From the NCBI RefSeq assembly GCF_000308455.1, contig NZ_BAFP01000117.1, forward strand, positions 1-64,000: DNA of 64,000 nt. The letters are read 5' to 3'. The notes under the pieces were generated by a model. That model did no database searches. It saw only the letters and a list, made by a program, of their open reading frames with translations, and was not told where the DNA came from. A program made the position numbers and the translations under genes. This DNA comes from Nocardia abscessus NBRC 100374. GTDB taxonomy: Bacteria > Actinomycetota > Actinomycetes > Mycobacteriales > Mycobacteriaceae. Positions 25,029-33,499 of the stretch are shown one piece after another (within the stretch, counting starts at the first letter, position 1; each line of letters starts with the position of its first letter).

Positions 25029-26447
25029 TCAACCCAGCTTCTTCTTCTGCACCTTGCCCATGGCGTTGCGGGGCAGCGTGTCGACCACCCGGATCTCGCG
25101 CGGACGCTTGTGCACCGAGAGTTGCGCGGCCACATGGTCGATCAGTTCGCGTTCGGTCGCGGAAACGCGCAGCACGACGAAGGCGGTGATGCGCTGGCCG
25201 AGGTCGTGGTCGGGCAGGCCGACCACCGCGGCCTCCGCGACCGCGGGATGACCGAGCAGCACCGTCTCGACCTCCCCCGCGCCGACCCGGTATCCACCGG
25301 ACTTGATCAGGTCCACCGATTCCCGGCCGACGATGCGATGGAAGCCCTCCGCATCGATGGCGGCGACGTCGCCGGTCCGGAACCACCCGTCCTCGGTCCA
25401 GCTCTGCGCGGTGGCCTCCGGGCGGTTCAGATAGCCGTCGAAGAACATGGGGCCGGAGACCTCGAGCCCGCCGATGCTCTCGCCGTCGTGCGGGACCGGT
25501 GCGCCGGACTCGTCGCGCAGCCGGGTGCGCACCCCGTGCACCGGCGTGCCGACCCAGCCCGGCCTGCGCTCGCCGTCGGCCCGGGTGGACAGCGTGATCA
25601 TGGTTTCGCTCATGCCGTAGCGCTCGACCGGCGCGTGCCCGGTCAGCTCGCGCAGTCGCTCGAACACCGGCACCGGCAGCGGTGCGCTACCGGAGACCAG
25701 CAGCCGAGCGTCGGCCAATTGCTTTGCCGAGTCGGGGTCCTCGACCACACGCGACCACACGGTCGGCACGCCGAAATACAACGAACCTTTGGCCGCCGCG
25801 TACGCCTGCGGTGTCGGCTTGCCGGTGTGGATCAGCGGACTACCCACGCGCAGCGGGCCGAGCAGGCCGAGGATCAGCCCGTGCACGTGGAACAGCGGAA
25901 GGCCGTGCACCAGAGTGTCGCTCGCGGTCCATGCCCACGCGTCGGCGAGGGCGTCCAGGCCCGCGGCGATCGCCCCCCTGCTGAGCAGGACGCCCTTGGG
26001 CAGGCCGGTGGTTCCCGAGGTGTAGAGCACGAAAGCCGTTTTGGCCGGATCGGGTTCGGGGTAGGTGTGCCACGACCTGGCGTGCCGCCGCACCGGCACC
26101 ACGGGCAGGTCGGCGCCCTCCGGCGCTTTCCCCAGCCATGCCTGAGCGCCCGAGTCGGCCAGGATGTGCGCCCGCTCCGTGGTGCCGGAGTCCGGGGGCA
26201 CCGGCACCACCGTGACGCCCGCGATGAGGCAGCCGACCACCGCGAGCGCGGTCTCCACCGTCGCCTCGGCCAGCACCGCCACCCGCTCCGCGCGCGCGAC
26301 GCGTTCGGCTACCGACGTGGCCGCGCCCAGCAGGTCGCTGCGCGAGAGGGTGCTCCCGTCGATGGTGAGGGCGTCGGGGATGTCCGCGCCGCCTGCGACG
26401 GCGAGCGGGTTCAGGGAACTGAGCAGCAGGGGCGGGCCGAACGACAT
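25029..26447 (-). CDS. AMP-dependent acyl-CoA synthetase, FadD36-like
   Basis: This 472-residue adenylate-forming ligase activates a carboxylic acid with ATP and CoA. It has FVLYTSGTTGLPKGVLLSRGAI, HGLPLFHVHGLILGLLGPL, VERYGMSETMITLS, WFRTGDVAAIDAEGFHRIVGRESVDLIKSGGYRVGAGEVE and the C-terminal Lys region NAMGKVQKKKLG. It is shorter than most long-chain FadD proteins and resembles Rv1193 (FadD36) and malonyl-CoA synthetase-like members. The downstream gap to the PPOX gene is 34 bp, suggesting cotranscription. The substrate is inferred only by family. Confidence 0.9.
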   Translation of the reverse strand: MSFGPPLLLSSLNPLAVAGGADIPDALTIDGSTLSRSDLLGAATSVAERVARAERVAVLAEATVETALAVVGCLIAGVTVVPVPPDSGTTERAHILADSGAQAWLGKAPEGADLPVVPVRRHARSWHTYPEPDPAKTAFVLYTSGTTGLPKGVLLSRGAIAAGLDALADAWAWTASDTLVHGLPLFHVHGLILGLLGPLRVGSPLIHTGKPTPQAYAAAKGSLYFGVPTVWSRVVEDPDSAKQLADARLLVSGSAPLPVPVFERLRELTGHAPVERYGMSETMITLSTRADGERRPGWVGTPVHGVRTRLRDESGAPVPHDGESIGGLEVSGPMFFDGYLNRPEATAQSWTEDGWFRTGDVAAIDAEGFHRIVGRESVDLIKSGGYRVGAGEVETVLLGHPAVAEAAVVGLPDHDLGQRITAFVVLRVSATERELIDHVAAQLSVHKRPREIRVVDTLPRNAMGKVQKKKLG

Positions 26448-26547
26448 TCGACCACGCTACTTCGACCGGTTCCGTGGCGGCGTCGCGACGTCCCGTGCCG
26501 ACGCCGCCGAGTCGATGATGTGACGGTTGACACAGCCGCTGAAGCGG

Positions 26548-26574
26548 TGAGAACGTTGTTGCATAGCCTTCTCA
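26548..26574 (+). promoter_or_regulatory. Putative TetR operator A (TGAGAA-N15-TTCTCA)
   Basis: TGAGAA at 26548-26553 and TTCTCA at 26569-26574 form a 6-bp inverted repeat with a 15-bp spacer, 15 bp before the ATG of the first MpaB-like gene. The element at 29014-29040, before the second MpaB-like gene, has the same arms, the same spacer length and 22 of 27 identical bases. A TTGACA (26527-26532) is also conserved upstream of both. Confidence 0.6.
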
Positions 26575-26588
26575 GTACTGCGAGGTCG

Positions 26589-27443
26589 ATGATGACCAGG
26601 CCACTTCCCGCGACGCGTCACCCCGAACCGCCGGACTCGTTCGACATCGGGCATTACATCGACGGCGTGGCCGGCCTCTTCGGCGGCGTCGCGAACGTCA
26701 TCATGCAGTTGAGCACTCCGCCGGTCGGCTACGGCGTTCTGGAGAGCACGGTGCACAGCGGGAACGTGATGCTGCATCCGATCAAAAGGCTGCGCACCAC
26801 CCTGACCTACCTGTCGGTGGCGATGCTCGGCACCGACGACGAACGCGCCGCCTATCGCGAGGCGGTCAACGTCTCGCATCGCCCGGTGCGCTCCACCGCC
26901 GCGAGTCCGGTGCGCTACAACGCCTTCGATCCCGCGCTGCAACTGTGGGTCGCGGCCTGCCTGCATTGGGGAGCACAGGATCTGTACGCGCGTATGCACG
27001 GCCCGATGGACGAGGCGACGGCCGATGCGTTCTACCACCTGGCCGCCCGGCTCGGTACCACCCTCCAAATGCCCGAAGCGATGTGGCCCCCCGACCGTCG
27101 CGCCTTCGACGAGTACTGGACGACGAACCTCGCGAAGACCAGCATCGACCCGGTTGTGCGCGCCTATTTCGACGACCTCATCGATCTGCGCATGCTGCCG
27201 CGCCCGGCACAGCTGGCGTTCGGGCGCTTGCATCGCTTCTTCGTGACCGGTCTCCTCCCCCAGCACCTGCGCGACGAGATGGGCATGACCTGGACCGACC
27301 GCGACGAGCGCACGCTCGGGCACATGCTGCGCGCCGTCGGCGCCACACAGTCGCGGCTCCCGCGACCGATCCGCGCGTTTCCCCTGAACGCCTATCTGCT
27401 GGATATGCGCATCCGGCGTCTGCTCGGCTTGCGCCTGGTCTGA
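26589..27443 (+). CDS. Oxygenase MpaB family protein (DUF2236), paralogue 1
   Basis: This 284-residue protein belongs to the MpaB/DUF2236 family, related to latex-clearing protein, whose members bind heme and oxidise diverse substrates. Family features are HPIKRLRTTLTY (about 63-74), VNVSHRPVR with His97, and YNAFDPALQLWVAACLHWG. The C-terminal part has HRFFVTGLLPQHLRDEMGMTW. It is highly similar to the 29088-29951 protein. Two ATG codons (26589 and 26592) are possible starts. A beta-lactamase-like exported protein and a TetR gene lie between the paralogues. The substrate is unknown. Confidence 0.85.
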   Translation: MMTRPLPATRHPEPPDSFDIGHYIDGVAGLFGGVANVIMQLSTPPVGYGVLESTVHSGNVMLHPIKRLRTTLTYLSVAMLGTDDERAAYREAVNVSHRPVRSTAASPVRYNAFDPALQLWVAACLHWGAQDLYARMHGPMDEATADAFYHLAARLGTTLQMPEAMWPPDRRAFDEYWTTNLAKTSIDPVVRAYFDDLIDLRMLPRPAQLAFGRLHRFFVTGLLPQHLRDEMGMTWTDRDERTLGHMLRAVGATQSRLPRPIRAFPLNAYLLDMRIRRLLGLRLV

Positions 27444-27562
27444 CGTGTTTCCCGGACTCGTTTCATAAGAGCAATCTCTGGGCAATCGCATCTCGTACTG
27501 CCGGATCGCGCCTGCGGAGGGCGATCCCGCGATGCCGCGCCGCCACGAGCCAGGAGGAGACG

Positions 27563-28282
27563 ATGGGCTACCGAATGACGATGACCACGCTGGTCTCGTG
27601 CGCGTTCCTGGCATTCTCCGCGCCGGTCGCCTGCGCCGAAGAGACCGCGGAAACCGAGGTGGCCGCAGTGCCGCCGCGCACTGCGATTTCGGTCCGCACT
27701 GCGTTCGGCCCCGGCTGGGGCACGGCGAACGAACACGAGTCACGCTCGAGCCTGTCACTGTCCAAGCTGTTCCTGGCCGACTACGCCCTGCGCCACGGCG
27801 ACCGCTCGCCCGAGGACCGGTTCCTAGCCGAGCAAATGATCCGCTACTCAGATGACGGTGCGGCGACCACGATGGAGGCCAAGTATCCGCAGGCCATCGC
27901 CGCTATCGCCGCCGAGTACGGCCTCACCGAGACGGTGCCGGGGCCCAGCTGGGGCGCGAGCGCGACCAGCGTCGCGAACGTGTCCGACTTCCTGGCCACC
28001 AAACTGCGCACCGATCCCGGCTCCCCGATCTTCGAATGGATGGCCGCCGCGGGTTCGACGGCGCTCGACGGCACCGAACAGGACTGGGGCACCGCGCGGT
28101 GGCCGTTCGTGCTCGGCACCAAGTGGGGGTGGTCGGATCTGGGTGAGCCGGAGGTCGCCTCGGCGTCCTATGGCCCCGGTTTCGCGGTGACCGCGCACAC
28201 CCGTGGCACCGCGGCCGAGCAGACCGCCGACGTGCTCGCCGCGCTCGGGGCGATGCTCACCGGAGTACCGCAGCCCCGCTGA
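27563..28282 (+). CDS. Exported serine beta-lactamase-fold protein
   Basis: This 239-residue protein has a signal peptide (about 1-25, ending APVACA) and traces of the class A beta-lactamase/PBP fold. SLSK at 65-68 fits the SxxK nucleophile motif, YSDDG at about 95-99 sits where SDN is expected, and TKWG at about 186-189 stands for KTG. Because SDN and KTG are altered, classic beta-lactam hydrolysis is doubtful; a peptidase or esterase role is possible. CAGGAGGAGACG precedes the ATG. It follows the first MpaB-like gene by 119 bp and is convergent with TetR. Confidence 0.78.
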   Translation: MGYRMTMTTLVSCAFLAFSAPVACAEETAETEVAAVPPRTAISVRTAFGPGWGTANEHESRSSLSLSKLFLADYALRHGDRSPEDRFLAEQMIRYSDDGAATTMEAKYPQAIAAIAAEYGLTETVPGPSWGASATSVANVSDFLATKLRTDPGSPIFEWMAAAGSTALDGTEQDWGTARWPFVLGTKWGWSDLGEPEVASASYGPGFAVTAHTRGTAAEQTADVLAALGAMLTGVPQPR

Positions 28283-28286
28283 GCGC

Positions 28287-28919
28287 TCATCGCACCCGGA
28301 ACGACACCACCACGTGATCGCGGGCGAACTTCCGGATCGACGCCTCGTCGCCGAGCGGGATGACGGTCTGCGGCGTGAGCGCCAGTGACAGCGCGGTGCG
28401 GGCGATCATCTCGGCCAACGGTTCCGGGTCGTAGTCGGGCAGCTTGCCTTCCCGCTGCAAGCGGGTGATGAACTCGGCGAGGTAATCCCGGCCGAGTTCG
28501 ATGACCGGCGCCCCCTGGGTGGTGAGGTAGGGCAGCACGAGTTCGGGCTCGGTGGCCAGCAGCCGGTGGATCAGCTGGTTTCCGCGCAGCCCGTTGATGA
28601 ACGCCGCGAACAGCTCGACGATCTGGTCCTCCGCGCTCGCGTCCCGGTCGACCTGCCGCTCGAGCGCGGCGTCGACCTCCTCGATGAACTCGCGGGTCTG
28701 CCGCAGTCCCACGGCCCTGATCAGGTCGGACTTGCTCGCGAAGCGGCGATAGAGCGTGGCCAGGGACAATCCGCCACGACGCGCGACTTCGACCATGCTG
28801 GTGCGCTTGATACCGAAGTCGAGGAACGCCAGCAGCGCCGCGTCCAGCACCCGGGTCTGATTGCGATCTTCCGGGGCGGCGCTGCGCACCAGCGGCAGCA
28901 GTCTGGTCAGCCTGGCCAT
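28287..28919 (-). CDS. TetR-family transcriptional regulator
   Basis: This 210-residue repressor-type protein has an N-terminal HTH: NQTRVLDAALLAFLDFGIKRTSMVEVARRGGLSLATLYRRFASKSDLIRAVG at about 20-70. The rest is an all-helical ligand domain (FITRLQREGKLPDYDPEPLAEMIARTALSLAL). It is divergent from the second MpaB-like gene and convergent with the beta-lactamase-like gene. The matching inverted repeats before both MpaB-like genes are its most likely targets. The inducer is unknown. Confidence 0.9.
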   Translation of the reverse strand: MARLTRLLPLVRSAAPEDRNQTRVLDAALLAFLDFGIKRTSMVEVARRGGLSLATLYRRFASKSDLIRAVGLRQTREFIEEVDAALERQVDRDASAEDQIVELFAAFINGLRGNQLIHRLLATEPELVLPYLTTQGAPVIELGRDYLAEFITRLQREGKLPDYDPEPLAEMIARTALSLALTPQTVIPLGDEASIRKFARDHVVVSFRVR

Positions 28920-29013
28920 GCCTCAACCCTATCCGCGACAGCGAAACGATGACACTTTCAGCATCGCACATCGTCACCGGCGTCTCGCGTCGATTGACAG
29001 CTCCGCGAGTCGA

Positions 29014-29040
29014 TGAGAAAGTTGGGGCATAATCTTCTCA
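29014..29040 (+). promoter_or_regulatory. Putative TetR operator B (TGAGAA-N15-TTCTCA)
   Basis: TGAGAA at 29014-29019 and TTCTCA at 29035-29040 have the same arms and 15-bp spacer as the element at 26548-26574, and share the inner GTTG..GCATA..C pattern. TAATCT at 29030-29035 could be a -10 (TANNNT) overlapped by the right arm. TTGACA is at 28994-28999. The site lies between the divergent tetR and MpaB-like genes. Confidence 0.62.
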
Positions 29041-29087
29041 TCGACCGATTCTCCGGGATCGGGCGGACACGAAAGACGAGGTCGACG

Positions 29088-29951
29088 ATGACCGCGCCAC
29101 TGCGCACCGCCGAGCACGAGCCGGATCCGAGCGAGATCCTCACCCCGGAGACCGTCGGAGAATACGTCGACGGCATCGCCGCGTTCCTCGGCGGAGCCGC
29201 CAACGTCATCATGCAGCTGAGCCTGCGCCCCGTCGGCCGCGGCGTCTTGGAGAGCACCGTCGACAGCGGCAAGGTCACCCTGCATCCGATCAAGCGGCTG
29301 CGCACCACGCTGACCTACATCGCCGTCGCGCTGCTCGGGTCGGACGCCGAACGCGAGGCCTACCGCGCGGCGGTCAACGTCTCGCACCGTTCGGTGCGCT
29401 CCACCGCCGCGAGCCCGGTGAAGTACAACGCCTTCGACCCGAACCTGCAGTTGTGGGTCGCCGCCTGCCTGTACTGGGGTATCGACGACCTCTACACCCG
29501 GATGCACGGCCCGATGGACGCCGCCACCGCCGAAGCCTTCTACAGCTACGCCGCGCGGCTGGGCACCACCCTGCAGATGCGGCCGGAGATGTGGCCGGCC
29601 GATCGCGCGGAATTCCAGCGGTATTGGGACGAGAACCTGAAGCAGCGCGGCATCGAGCCGGAACTGCGGGAGTACTTCAACGGCCTGATCGACCTGAAGA
29701 TGATGCCGCGACCGGTGCAGGTGGTGTTCGCCGGGCTGCAGCGCTTCGTCGTCACCGGCCTGCTCCCGCAGCACCTGCGCGACGAGATGGGCATGACCTG
29801 GACCGACCGCGACCAGCAGCGCTTGGACCGGCTGCTGCGGGCCATCGGCGCGGTGCACCGGCGGCTGCCCGCAGCGGCGCGGATGTTCCCGCTCAACGCC
29901 TACCTGTTCGACCTGCGCAGGCGGTTGCGGCGCGGAAAGCCGCTGGTCTGA
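29088..29951 (+). CDS. Oxygenase MpaB family protein (DUF2236), paralogue 2
   Basis: This 287-residue MpaB/DUF2236 protein is closely similar to the product of 26589-27443 along its whole length. Shared blocks include HPIKRLRTTLTYIAVALLG, VNVSHRSVRSTAASPVKYNAFDP (His100) and VTGLLPQHLRDEMGMTWTDRD. The basic C-terminus (RRRLRRGKPLV) ends like its partner's. It is divergent from tetR. A gene duplication followed by modest divergence, with the operator copied too, is the simplest reading. The oxidised substrate is unknown; heme binding is inferred from the family. Confidence 0.86.
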   Translation: MTAPLRTAEHEPDPSEILTPETVGEYVDGIAAFLGGAANVIMQLSLRPVGRGVLESTVDSGKVTLHPIKRLRTTLTYIAVALLGSDAEREAYRAAVNVSHRSVRSTAASPVKYNAFDPNLQLWVAACLYWGIDDLYTRMHGPMDAATAEAFYSYAARLGTTLQMRPEMWPADRAEFQRYWDENLKQRGIEPELREYFNGLIDLKMMPRPVQVVFAGLQRFVVTGLLPQHLRDEMGMTWTDRDQQRLDRLLRAIGAVHRRLPAAARMFPLNAYLFDLRRRLRRGKPLV

Positions 29952-29960
29952 CGCCGCGCC

Positions 29961-31595
29961 TCAGCTCCCCATGTGCGGGTAGCGGTAGTCCACGGACGGT
30001 ACGAAGGTTTCCTTGATCGTCCGCGGCGCGACCCAGCGCAGCAGGTTCAACGGCGAGCCCGCCTTGTCGTCGGTGCCGGAGGCCCGCGCGCCGCCGAACG
30101 GCTGCTGACCCACCACCGCGCCCGTGGGCTTGTCGTTGATGTAGAAGTTGCCCGCCGCGAACCGCAATGCGGCGTCGGCCTGTTCGATCGCGTACCGGTC
30201 CTGCGCGAACACCGCGCCGGTCAGCGCGTAGGGCGCACCCGACTCGACTTCGGCCAGAATGGCGCTGTAGGCGCCCGGTTCGGCGTCGTCGTAGACGTAC
30301 ACCGACAGGATCGGTCCGAAGTACTCGGTGGCGAACGATTCGTCGTGCGGGTTGTCCACCAGGAACACCGTGGGCCGGACGAACCAGCCTTCGCTGTCGT
30401 CGTAGGTTCCGCCCACCGGGATCGTGACGCCCGCCTCCGCGGCGCGCCGGATCGCCGCCACGTTCTTGTCGAACGCGCGCCGATCGATCAGCGCTCCACC
30501 GAAATTCGACAGATCGGCGATGTCGCCATAGCTCAGCTCGCCCGCTTCGTGCAGGAACTCCTCACCCATCGCGCGCCAGACCGACCGCGCGATGTAGGCC
30601 CGCGAGGCCGCGGAGCACTTCTGCCCCTGGTACTCGTAGGCGCCGCGGATCAGTGCGGTGCGAAGAGCGTCCGGGTCGGCCGAGGAGTGCGCGACGATGA
30701 AGTCCTTTCCGCCCGTCTCGCCGACCAAGCGCGGATAGCCGTGGTAGCGACCGATATTCGCGCCCACCTCTTGCCAGAGGTGCTGGAATGTTTTGGTGGA
30801 GCCGGTGAAATGGATTCCGGCCAGCCGCGGATCGGCCAGGGCCACCTCCGACAGCTGCACCCCGTCGCCGGTGACCATGTTGATCACGCCGGGCGGCAGG
30901 CCCGCCGCCTCGAGCAATCGCATCGTGTGGAAGGCCGACAACGTCTGCGTCGGCGATGGCTTCCACACCACCGTGTTGCCCATGAGCGCGGGCGCGGTGG
31001 GCAGATTGCCCGCGATGGCGGTGAAGTTGAAGGGCGTGATCGCGTAGACGAACCCTTCCAGCGGCCGATAGTCCATCCGGTTCCACACCCCGGCGCTGGA
31101 CTGGGGCTGCTGCTCCAGAATCCCGCGCGCGAAAGCGACGTTGAACCGCCAGAAGTCGACCAGCTCGCAGGGCGCGTCGATCTCGGCTTGCTGCGCCGAT
31201 TTCGACTGCCCGAGCATGGTGGCCGCCGCGATCGTCTCCCGCCACGGCCCGGCCAGCAGGTCGGCGGCCCGCAACAGCACCGCGGCGCGCTCATCGAACG
31301 GCATGGCCCGCCAGCCAGGGGCCGCCGCGATCGCGGCGTCGATGGCTCCGTGCGCTTCCGAGTGGGTGATGTCGGTGTAGGTCCCCAGCACCTGCCGATA
31401 CCGATGCGGTGCGACGATGTCGTGCCGGGCACCGATGCCGGGTCGGTGCTTGCCGCCGATCACCAGCGGCACGTCGACGAGTTCGGCGGACAGCTCGGCC
31501 AGTTTGCCGAGCAACAACTCCCGTTCGCTGGTTCCGGGCGCGTAGGAGTGCACCGGTTCGTTGCCGGGTGGGGGGACAACCGTGACAGCGTCCAT
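29961..31595 (-). CDS. rocA: L-glutamate gamma-semialdehyde (P5C) dehydrogenase
   Basis: This 544-residue NAD-dependent aldehyde dehydrogenase oxidises glutamate semialdehyde to glutamate in proline degradation. Diagnostic motifs are TPFNFTAIAGNLPTAPALMGNTVVWKPS, FTGSTKTFQHLW, LVGETGGKDFIVAH and YEYQGQKCSAASRAYI with the catalytic Cys. The length and the Q-x-CSA block fit the P5C dehydrogenase 1 subgroup (Rv1187). A proline dehydrogenase partner gene (Rv1188 in M. tuberculosis) is not found within this window. The second MpaB-like gene ends only 9 bp away and is convergent. Confidence 0.95.
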   Translation of the reverse strand: MDAVTVVPPPGNEPVHSYAPGTSERELLLGKLAELSAELVDVPLVIGGKHRPGIGARHDIVAPHRYRQVLGTYTDITHSEAHGAIDAAIAAAPGWRAMPFDERAAVLLRAADLLAGPWRETIAAATMLGQSKSAQQAEIDAPCELVDFWRFNVAFARGILEQQPQSSAGVWNRMDYRPLEGFVYAITPFNFTAIAGNLPTAPALMGNTVVWKPSPTQTLSAFHTMRLLEAAGLPPGVINMVTGDGVQLSEVALADPRLAGIHFTGSTKTFQHLWQEVGANIGRYHGYPRLVGETGGKDFIVAHSSADPDALRTALIRGAYEYQGQKCSAASRAYIARSVWRAMGEEFLHEAGELSYGDIADLSNFGGALIDRRAFDKNVAAIRRAAEAGVTIPVGGTYDDSEGWFVRPTVFLVDNPHDESFATEYFGPILSVYVYDDAEPGAYSAILAEVESGAPYALTGAVFAQDRYAIEQADAALRFAAGNFYINDKPTGAVVGQQPFGGARASGTDDKAGSPLNLLRWVAPRTIKETFVPSVDYRYPHMGS

Positions 31596-31687
31596 ACCTC
31601 AGGCTAGCTCTCCCGGCGCGGCGTGCGCGGGTGCCGACACACCCCCAGTCGGATCGGGAAGATCCTCGAGGGCTGTAGCTCTGCGCG

Positions 31688-32809
31688 TCAGCCCGCGGCC
31701 AGGCGTTCGGCCGCCGCCGCGATCCGCTCGTCGGTCGCGGTCAGTGCGATCCGCACGTGCTCGCTCGCGCCGGGGCCGTAGAAGTCGCCGGGCGCGGCCA
31801 GGATGCCGCGGTCGGCCAGCCAGTCCAAGGTGGTCCGGCACGACTCGCCGCGCGTGGACCACAGGTACAGGCCCGCCTCGGAGTGATCGATCCGGAAACC
31901 GGCTCCCTCCAGCGCCTTTCGCAGCACGTCGCGACGAGCCCGGTACCGCTCGCGCTGCCGCGCCTCGTGCGCGTCGTCGCTGAGGGCGGCGGTCATCGCC
32001 GCCTGGATCGGGAACGGCACCATCATGCCCGCGTGCTTGCGCACTTCGAGCAGCTCCGCGACCAGCGCCGGGTCACCCGTCACGAACCCGGCGCGGTAGC
32101 TGGCCAGGTTGGAGGTCTTGGACAGCGAATGCACGGCGAGCAGGTTCGTGTGGTCGCCGTCGCACACCTCCGGATCGAGCAAGGAGACGGCGCGCCCCTC
32201 CCAGGTCAGGCCCAGGTAACACTCGTCGGAGGCGACGATCACGCCGCGCTCCCGGGCGAAGGCCACCACCTTGCGCAGGTGATCGACGCCGAGCACCCGG
32301 CCGGTCGGGTTGGACGGCGAGTTCACGTAGATCAGCGCGGGCGTCTGCGGACCGAGGCGGGTCAGTCCGTCGGCGCGCAGCACCTGCGCGCCCGCCAGCA
32401 GCGCGCCCACCTCGTAGGTGGGATAGGCGACTTCGGGGATGACGACCAGGTCGCCCGCGCCGAGGCCGAGCAGCCGGGGCAGTCCCGCGATCAGCTCCTT
32501 GGTGCCGATCGCGGGCAGCACGGCCGCCGGCTCGACTCCGGTGATCCCGTAGCGCCGCTTCAGCGCGTCGACAGCGGCCGCGCGGAGCTCGGGGGTGCCG
32601 TGCGTGGTCGGGTATCCGGGTACCGCCGCGACAGAGTTCAGCGCCGTCCGGATCAGCGGGTCGACCGGGTCGACCGGAGTGCCGACGGACAGGTCGACGA
32701 TTCCGCCGGGATGGGCGGCCGCTCGCGCCTTCACCGAAGCGATGGTGTCCCAGGGAAAATCGGGCAGCAGGCTGCTGACCCGGCCACGCGGTGACACGTC
32801 AGGGCTCAC
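31688..32809 (-). CDS. dapC: Succinyldiaminopimelate transaminase
   Basis: This PLP-dependent class I/II aminotransferase of 373 residues converts N-succinyl-2-amino-6-ketopimelate to succinyl-diaminopimelate. Visible motifs are YINSPSNPTGRVL, VASDECYLGLTWEG and SLSKTSNLASYRAGFVTGD with the Schiff-base Lys. It corresponds to Rv1178. The GTG start overlaps the fdxA stop in a GTGA tetranucleotide (32806-32809), so the two genes are translationally coupled, as recalled for other actinobacteria. It links to dapD and dapE in the same window. Confidence 0.93.
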   Translation of the reverse strand: MSPDVSPRGRVSSLLPDFPWDTIASVKARAAAHPGGIVDLSVGTPVDPVDPLIRTALNSVAAVPGYPTTHGTPELRAAAVDALKRRYGITGVEPAAVLPAIGTKELIAGLPRLLGLGAGDLVVIPEVAYPTYEVGALLAGAQVLRADGLTRLGPQTPALIYVNSPSNPTGRVLGVDHLRKVVAFARERGVIVASDECYLGLTWEGRAVSLLDPEVCDGDHTNLLAVHSLSKTSNLASYRAGFVTGDPALVAELLEVRKHAGMMVPFPIQAAMTAALSDDAHEARQRERYRARRDVLRKALEGAGFRIDHSEAGLYLWSTRGESCRTTLDWLADRGILAAPGDFYGPGASEHVRIALTATDERIAAAAERLAAG

Positions 32810-33129
32810 TCACTCGCCATCGGGGGCAGTTCCTTGACGAACGGCGGGTCGTAGTCCACCTTGCCGACCTTCGTGGCGCCGCCGGGCGAGCCCAGCTCGT
32901 CGAAGAAGTCGACATTGGCGTTCACGTATCCGCTCCACTGGTCCGGGGTGTCGTCTTCGTAGAAGATCGCCTCCACCGGGCACACCGGCTCACATGCACC
33001 ACAGTCCACGCACTCGTCGGGATGGATGTACAGCATCCGGCCACCCTCGTAGATGCAGTCCACGGGGCATTCCTCGATGCATGCCTTGTCCTTCACGTCA
33101 ACGCACGGTTCAGCGATGATGTACGGCAC
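32806..33129 (-). CDS. fdxA: 7Fe ferredoxin
   Basis: This 107-residue ferredoxin carries one 3Fe-4S and one 4Fe-4S cluster. The Cys spacing is clear: PCVDVKDKACIEECPVDCIYEGG, then ECVDCGACEPVCPVEAIFYEDD. The C-terminal tail of about 45 residues is normal for the mycobacterial type (FdxC, Rv1177). AGGAGAG lies a few bases before the GTG at 33129. It donates electrons to redox enzymes such as P450s or reductases; the partner is not identifiable here. The gene is coupled to dapC. Confidence 0.95.
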   Translation of the reverse strand: MPYIIAEPCVDVKDKACIEECPVDCIYEGGRMLYIHPDECVDCGACEPVCPVEAIFYEDDTPDQWSGYVNANVDFFDELGSPGGATKVGKVDYDPPFVKELPPMASE

Positions 33130-33499
33130 TGCCGCTCTCCTAGTCTGTCCTCGCCTGCGGGATAGTCCGCCCGGCGAAACCCTATCCCGACACCCCACGT
33201 TACTACTGGTCAGCCTGCCCTAACTTCGGGTATCGCGCACGCCGACGCGGGTAGTGAATTCCACTCCGCCACCCGGCCTACGCGGTGGTCGCCGCGTTGT
33301 GCGAGGTGGTGCCGGAGCGAGGCGGGAGCCGACTCGTCAATGCGCCGGTCACCCGCATTCCCGCGGCGGACCGGAAAACCGATCGCACCGGGGACCGGAA
33401 CCTATCGCCGCCGCGGGCTGGTAGTCCCAGAGTAGGCCCGGCCGGGTGCGCCCACCATTCGAGCGGCACCCGGCGCAGGACCTGAACGCCGGTCCCGTG
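33130..33499 (+). other. Intergenic region between fdxA and fbiC
   Basis: About 370 bp separate the fdxA start from the fbiC stop, both leftward. It should hold the fdxA promoter, but I see no clear consensus. The only structured element is the hairpin listed separately at 33441-33474. Short frames here have no supporting features. Confidence 0.5.
33441..33474 (-). terminator. Hairpin downstream of fbiC
   Basis: GCCGGGTGC (33441-33449) and GCACCCGGC (33466-33474) form a 9-bp GC-rich stem with a 16-nt loop, 26 bp beyond the fbiC stop. No T-run follows, as usual for actinobacterial terminators, so the assignment is tentative. Confidence 0.5.

Noticed and set aside
29000..29035. TTGACA (28994) as the -35 for a -10 at 29030
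   Set aside because: The gap is about 30 bp, too long for a normal promoter; TTGACA was kept only as a conserved element shared by the two MpaB upstream regions.
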